DNA of 42,420 bases from Clostridia bacterium BRH_c25. Lineage in GTDB: Bacteria; Bacillota_A; Clostridia; Lutisporales; Lutisporaceae. Positions 40,337-42,420 of the stretch are shown here, piece by piece. Position numbers and translations under genes: made by a program. The notes beneath the pieces are model-generated. The model was not told the origin of the DNA. It ran no database searches and saw only the letters and a list, made by a program, of their open reading frames with translations. The stretch spans positions 1-42,420 of the forward strand of contig LOES01000026.1 in NCBI GenBank assembly GCA_001515955.1, written 5' to 3'. The stretch's first letter is position 1, and each line of letters opens with the position of its first letter.

Positions 40337-40557
40337 AAAAAACTCCCGTCCCTAAAAGGGACGGGAGCATATTTCTCCCGCGGTTCCACCCAAATTGGTA
40401 TAAACCCACTCAAAGCTTTAACGCAGCGAACGTCGATTCTTACTGATATTTCAGAATGAAACTCCTGGGTGGTTTTCAACCCTTCAAGTCAAGGAAATCT
40501 TTCAGCCGGTGGATTCCCATCTCTAATAACCGAATCTGGTCTACTCGTCCCGATCAT
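40337..40557 (-). promoter_or_regulatory. Threonine T-box leader, promoter-proximal copy
   Basis: A second 221-base unit, offset by 256 bases, repeats the first with eight substitutions. It has the same ACC specifier (complement of 40471-40473), the T-box element, and a terminator stem at 40343-40367 followed by T6. Both copies therefore look functional and act in series, so transcription must pass two uncharged-tRNA checks. Confidence 0.92.
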
Positions 40558-40600
40558 CATCTTATTTTCAACTTATTATAAATATTACTAATTTCTATAT

Positions 40601-40629
40601 ACTATACTGCAAAATTTCTTATAAGTCAA
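40601..40629 (-). promoter_or_regulatory. Promoter of the Thr T-box operon
   Basis: On the minus strand, TTGACT (40629-40624), 17-base spacer, TATAGT (40606-40601), about 40 bases before the first T-box. Confidence 0.7.
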
Positions 40630-40694
40630 GAGTAATTTTTGGAAGGCTTTAATTATATAAATTGCAGGAGAGATAAAAAAAGTAAAGTTTTGTA

Positions 40695-40724
40695 TTGACA
40701 AAGCATAGAATAAACTTATATAAT
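40695..40724 (+). promoter_or_regulatory. Promoter of the trp T-box leader
   Basis: TTGACA (40695-40700), 18-base spacer, TATAAT (40719-40724). It diverges from the Thr promoter with about 65 bases between their -35 boxes. Confidence 0.7.
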
Positions 40725-40744
40725 TGTTTTTAAATATATATAAG

Positions 40745-41077
40745 CCAAAATCAAGGAGCAGGAATAGTAGTTGCTGGAATTTGGTTCAAGCGAATCCGGA
40801 GCAGTGGGAGCCGGGTACCGTAGCCGGTTATGAATGGGCCTGTGAGATGACATGCGAAATCAAGTAGCAGAATCCGGGAGTCTGCCGTTAAAAAGACAAG
40901 GTATCGAGCAATCCGTACCTGCAAGAGATAGTATTGTACTTAGGTGGCATAGCGAAATAGAGCATTTCGTCCTGAAAGGGATGAAATGCTTTTTTGATTG
41001 TATGAAGTACAGGACTAAAAATGGGTGGCAACACGAGTCACTTCGTCCCATTATAGGATGAAGTGGCTCTTTTTTTG
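40745..41077 (+). promoter_or_regulatory. Tryptophan T-box leader of trpE
   Basis: Stem I starts with AGCAGGAATAGTAG and returns at CCTGT, with TGG (40835-40837) in the specifier context GAATGGGCCTGT. TGG is the tryptophan codon. The T-box element GGGTGGCAACACGAG (41023-41037) overlaps the left arm of a strong terminator (arms 41035-41048 and 41056-41069, then eight T). Uncharged tRNA-Trp should favour the antiterminator and trpE expression. A hairpin at 40962-40989 followed by T6 occupies the Stem III position. Confidence 0.9.
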
Positions 41078-41149
41078 TTGAATTATACTTAATCCCATCT
41101 ACTGGCAGGATTCAGAATGCAAAATGCAACATATTTAGGAGGTGAAGCA

Positions 41150-42420
41150 ATGGTAAATATCTCAGAAGAAAACTATCTCAAATACAAAAGTCAGGGAGCT
41201 GCTTTCCCGGTAATCCTGGAGGCCAACGCCGATGAGCTGACACCTATCGGTATTTATTACAGCCTGGAGGGTAAAAACAAATTCCTGTTGGAAAGTGCTT
41301 TAGGAAGCAGTGAATCGGGGAGATATTCCTTTATCGGAGCAGATCCTTATATGACAGTGAGAAGCAGCGGAGATGAGCTGGAGGTAGTGAAAAGCGGAAG
41401 TACAGAAATAATCAAGGGTAAGGTTCTTGATTATGTCAGGGAGCACATGGGGGCCGGTTATATACCGGAAGGGGCCGGCCTTCCTTTTACCGGAGGGGCA
41501 GTGGGTTATGTGGGATATGACATCATCAGGCAGTATGAGAAGCTGCCTGATGATAATGCTGATGAAATGAAACTGCCGGAAGCATGGCTGATGTTTTATA
41601 AAAGCTGTATCTGCTATGACAGATACAGGCATACGCTATCTGTCATATATAATGTATTTCCTGATGAGGACAAGGATTACAGAAGAATAGTCAATGAGAT
41701 CAAAGCTTTGTATGAGAAGGTCAGATATAACGGCAGAATACACAAGCTTCCTGAAAGCAGTGGAAACAAGGAGATACAATCGAATTTCAGCTGTGAGGAG
41801 TTCTGCATGGCAGTAAATAAAGCAAAGGGATACATTGTGGAGGGGGATATTTTCCAGGTGGTATTGTCGCAGCGGCTGATGGCAGATACTGAGTCAGAAC
41901 CCTTTGACATTTACAGGAGGCTCAGATCCGGGAACCCGTCTCCATATCTTTTCCACATAGACTTTACAGATTTCCAGCTTATCGGTTCATCTCCGGAAAG
42001 TCTTGTAAGTGTACAAGGGGACAAGGTGACTACAAACCCCATTGCCGGTACCAAGCCCAGGGGCAGGAATGAAAAAGAGGATAAGGTACTAAGGGAGGAG
42101 CTTATAGCTGATGAAAAAGAGCGGGCGGAGCATGTAATGCTTGTGGATCTTGGCAGGAATGATGTGGGCAGGATAAGTAAATTCGGCAGCGTTACTGTTG
42201 AAAGGTTTATGGAGGTAGATGTTTATTCCCACGTCATGCATATGGTGTCGAAGGTATCCGGAAGGCTCAAAGAGGGTATAACCTGCTTCGATGCGCTTAC
42301 TTCATGCCTTCCTGCGGGTACTCTGTCAGGAGCACCCAAGGTAAGGGCTATGGAAATAATCGATGAGCTTGAGAGTGTGAGAAGAGGCATCTACGGGGGG
42401 GCCGTCGGGTACTTCTCATA
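41150..42420 (+). CDS. trpE: Anthranilate synthase component I (partial, runs off the window)
   Basis: From ATG 41150, 423 codons are read with no stop before the edge. GGAGGTG lies 6-9 bases upstream. TrpE catalyses chorismate to anthranilate with a glutamine amidotransferase partner. The N-terminal FLLESALGS carries the LLES element that binds feedback tryptophan. Later motifs are GAVGYVGYD, EGDIFQVVLSQR, GSSPESLV, NPIAGTKPRGR, HVMLVDLGRNDVG, and PAGTLSGAPK, all chorismate-binding motifs. It is the first gene of the trp operon and lies under a Trp T-box. The remaining C-terminal residues are outside the window. Confidence 0.95.
   Translation, partial: MVNISEENYLKYKSQGAAFPVILEANADELTPIGIYYSLEGKNKFLLESALGSSESGRYSFIGADPYMTVRSSGDELEVVKSGSTEIIKGKVLDYVREHMGAGYIPEGAGLPFTGGAVGYVGYDIIRQYEKLPDDNADEMKLPEAWLMFYKSCICYDRYRHTLSVIYNVFPDEDKDYRRIVNEIKALYEKVRYNGRIHKLPESSGNKEIQSNFSCEEFCMAVNKAKGYIVEGDIFQVVLSQRLMADTESEPFDIYRRLRSGNPSPYLFHIDFTDFQLIGSSPESLVSVQGDKVTTNPIAGTKPRGRNEKEDKVLREELIADEKERAEHVMLVDLGRNDVGRISKFGSVTVERFMEVDVYSHVMHMVSKVSGRLKEGITCFDALTSCLPAGTLSGAPKVRAMEIIDELESVRRGIYGGAVGYFS

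Noticed and set aside
40285..40479. Minus-strand open frame across the T-box region
   Set aside because: It lies within the conserved leader RNA and has no start signal.

Overview
The window looks like a chromosomal segment of an anaerobic, spore-forming, low-GC Clostridia (Bacillota). Support comes from a GerW/YtfJ spore gene, T-box leaders (two for Thr, one for Trp), strong AGGAGG ribosome sites, near-consensus TTGACA/TATAAT promoters, and Fe-S and flavin redox proteins. I cannot name the species. No rRNA, tRNA, CRISPR array, prophage or intact transposase was found.

Layout. 1-5.6 kb: tail of a DUF6544-like gene, an XRE-cupin regulator, then a dipeptide epimerase, a DUF819 membrane protein and an S15/CocE-type hydrolase; together they look like a peptide-utilisation locus. 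5.6-7.5 kb: an operon of a DUF134 regulator, a NifX-like metal-cluster protein and a split two-gene permease, with a perfect 20-bp palindrome at its promoter. 7.5-9.3 kb (minus): gerW, a DUF2953 protein and a DUF421 protein. 9.3-10.2 kb: a scar where a MocR-type aminotransferase fragment abuts an EAL-domain fragment. 10.4-14.4 kb: gpmI, a repeat-rich intergenic segment, an unknown 161-aa protein and a DbpA-type RNA helicase. 14.4-16.3 kb: a MarR gene with two flavoproteins, behind a perfect 52-bp palindrome. 16.3-19.6 kb: an orphan PTS IIC protein and a CofE-like ligase (minus), with a divergent LysR regulator. 19.8-24.4 kb: MarR plus a heterodimeric ABC exporter. 24.4-28.6 kb: PilZ protein, soluble chemoreceptor with a zinc-binding CZB domain, and an ABC-F ATPase. 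28.6-29.6 kb: DUF3795 protein, a 63-aa helical protein and a MITE-like repeat. 29.6-32.3 kb: exonuclease III, WYL regulator and an unknown BtrH-like protein. 32.3-37.5 kb: serine-hydrolase lipoprotein, divergent permease/DUF362 pair around a 55-bp palindrome, and a helicase with a DEGD motif II. 37.5-42.4 kb: homoserine dehydrogenase and aspartate kinase behind two nearly identical tandem Thr T-boxes, diverging from a Trp T-box and the start of trpE, which runs off the window.

Most operons are local regulator-plus-effector modules with visible palindromic operators, so much of the unusual content is regulatory DNA. The strongest candidates for undescribed biology are the DUF134/NifX-like/split-permease module, the epimerase/DUF819/S15 module, the WYL/BtrH-like pair, and the nested repeats between gpmI and the 161-aa gene. 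All functional statements come from reading translated sequence and remembered family motifs; no database search was run.
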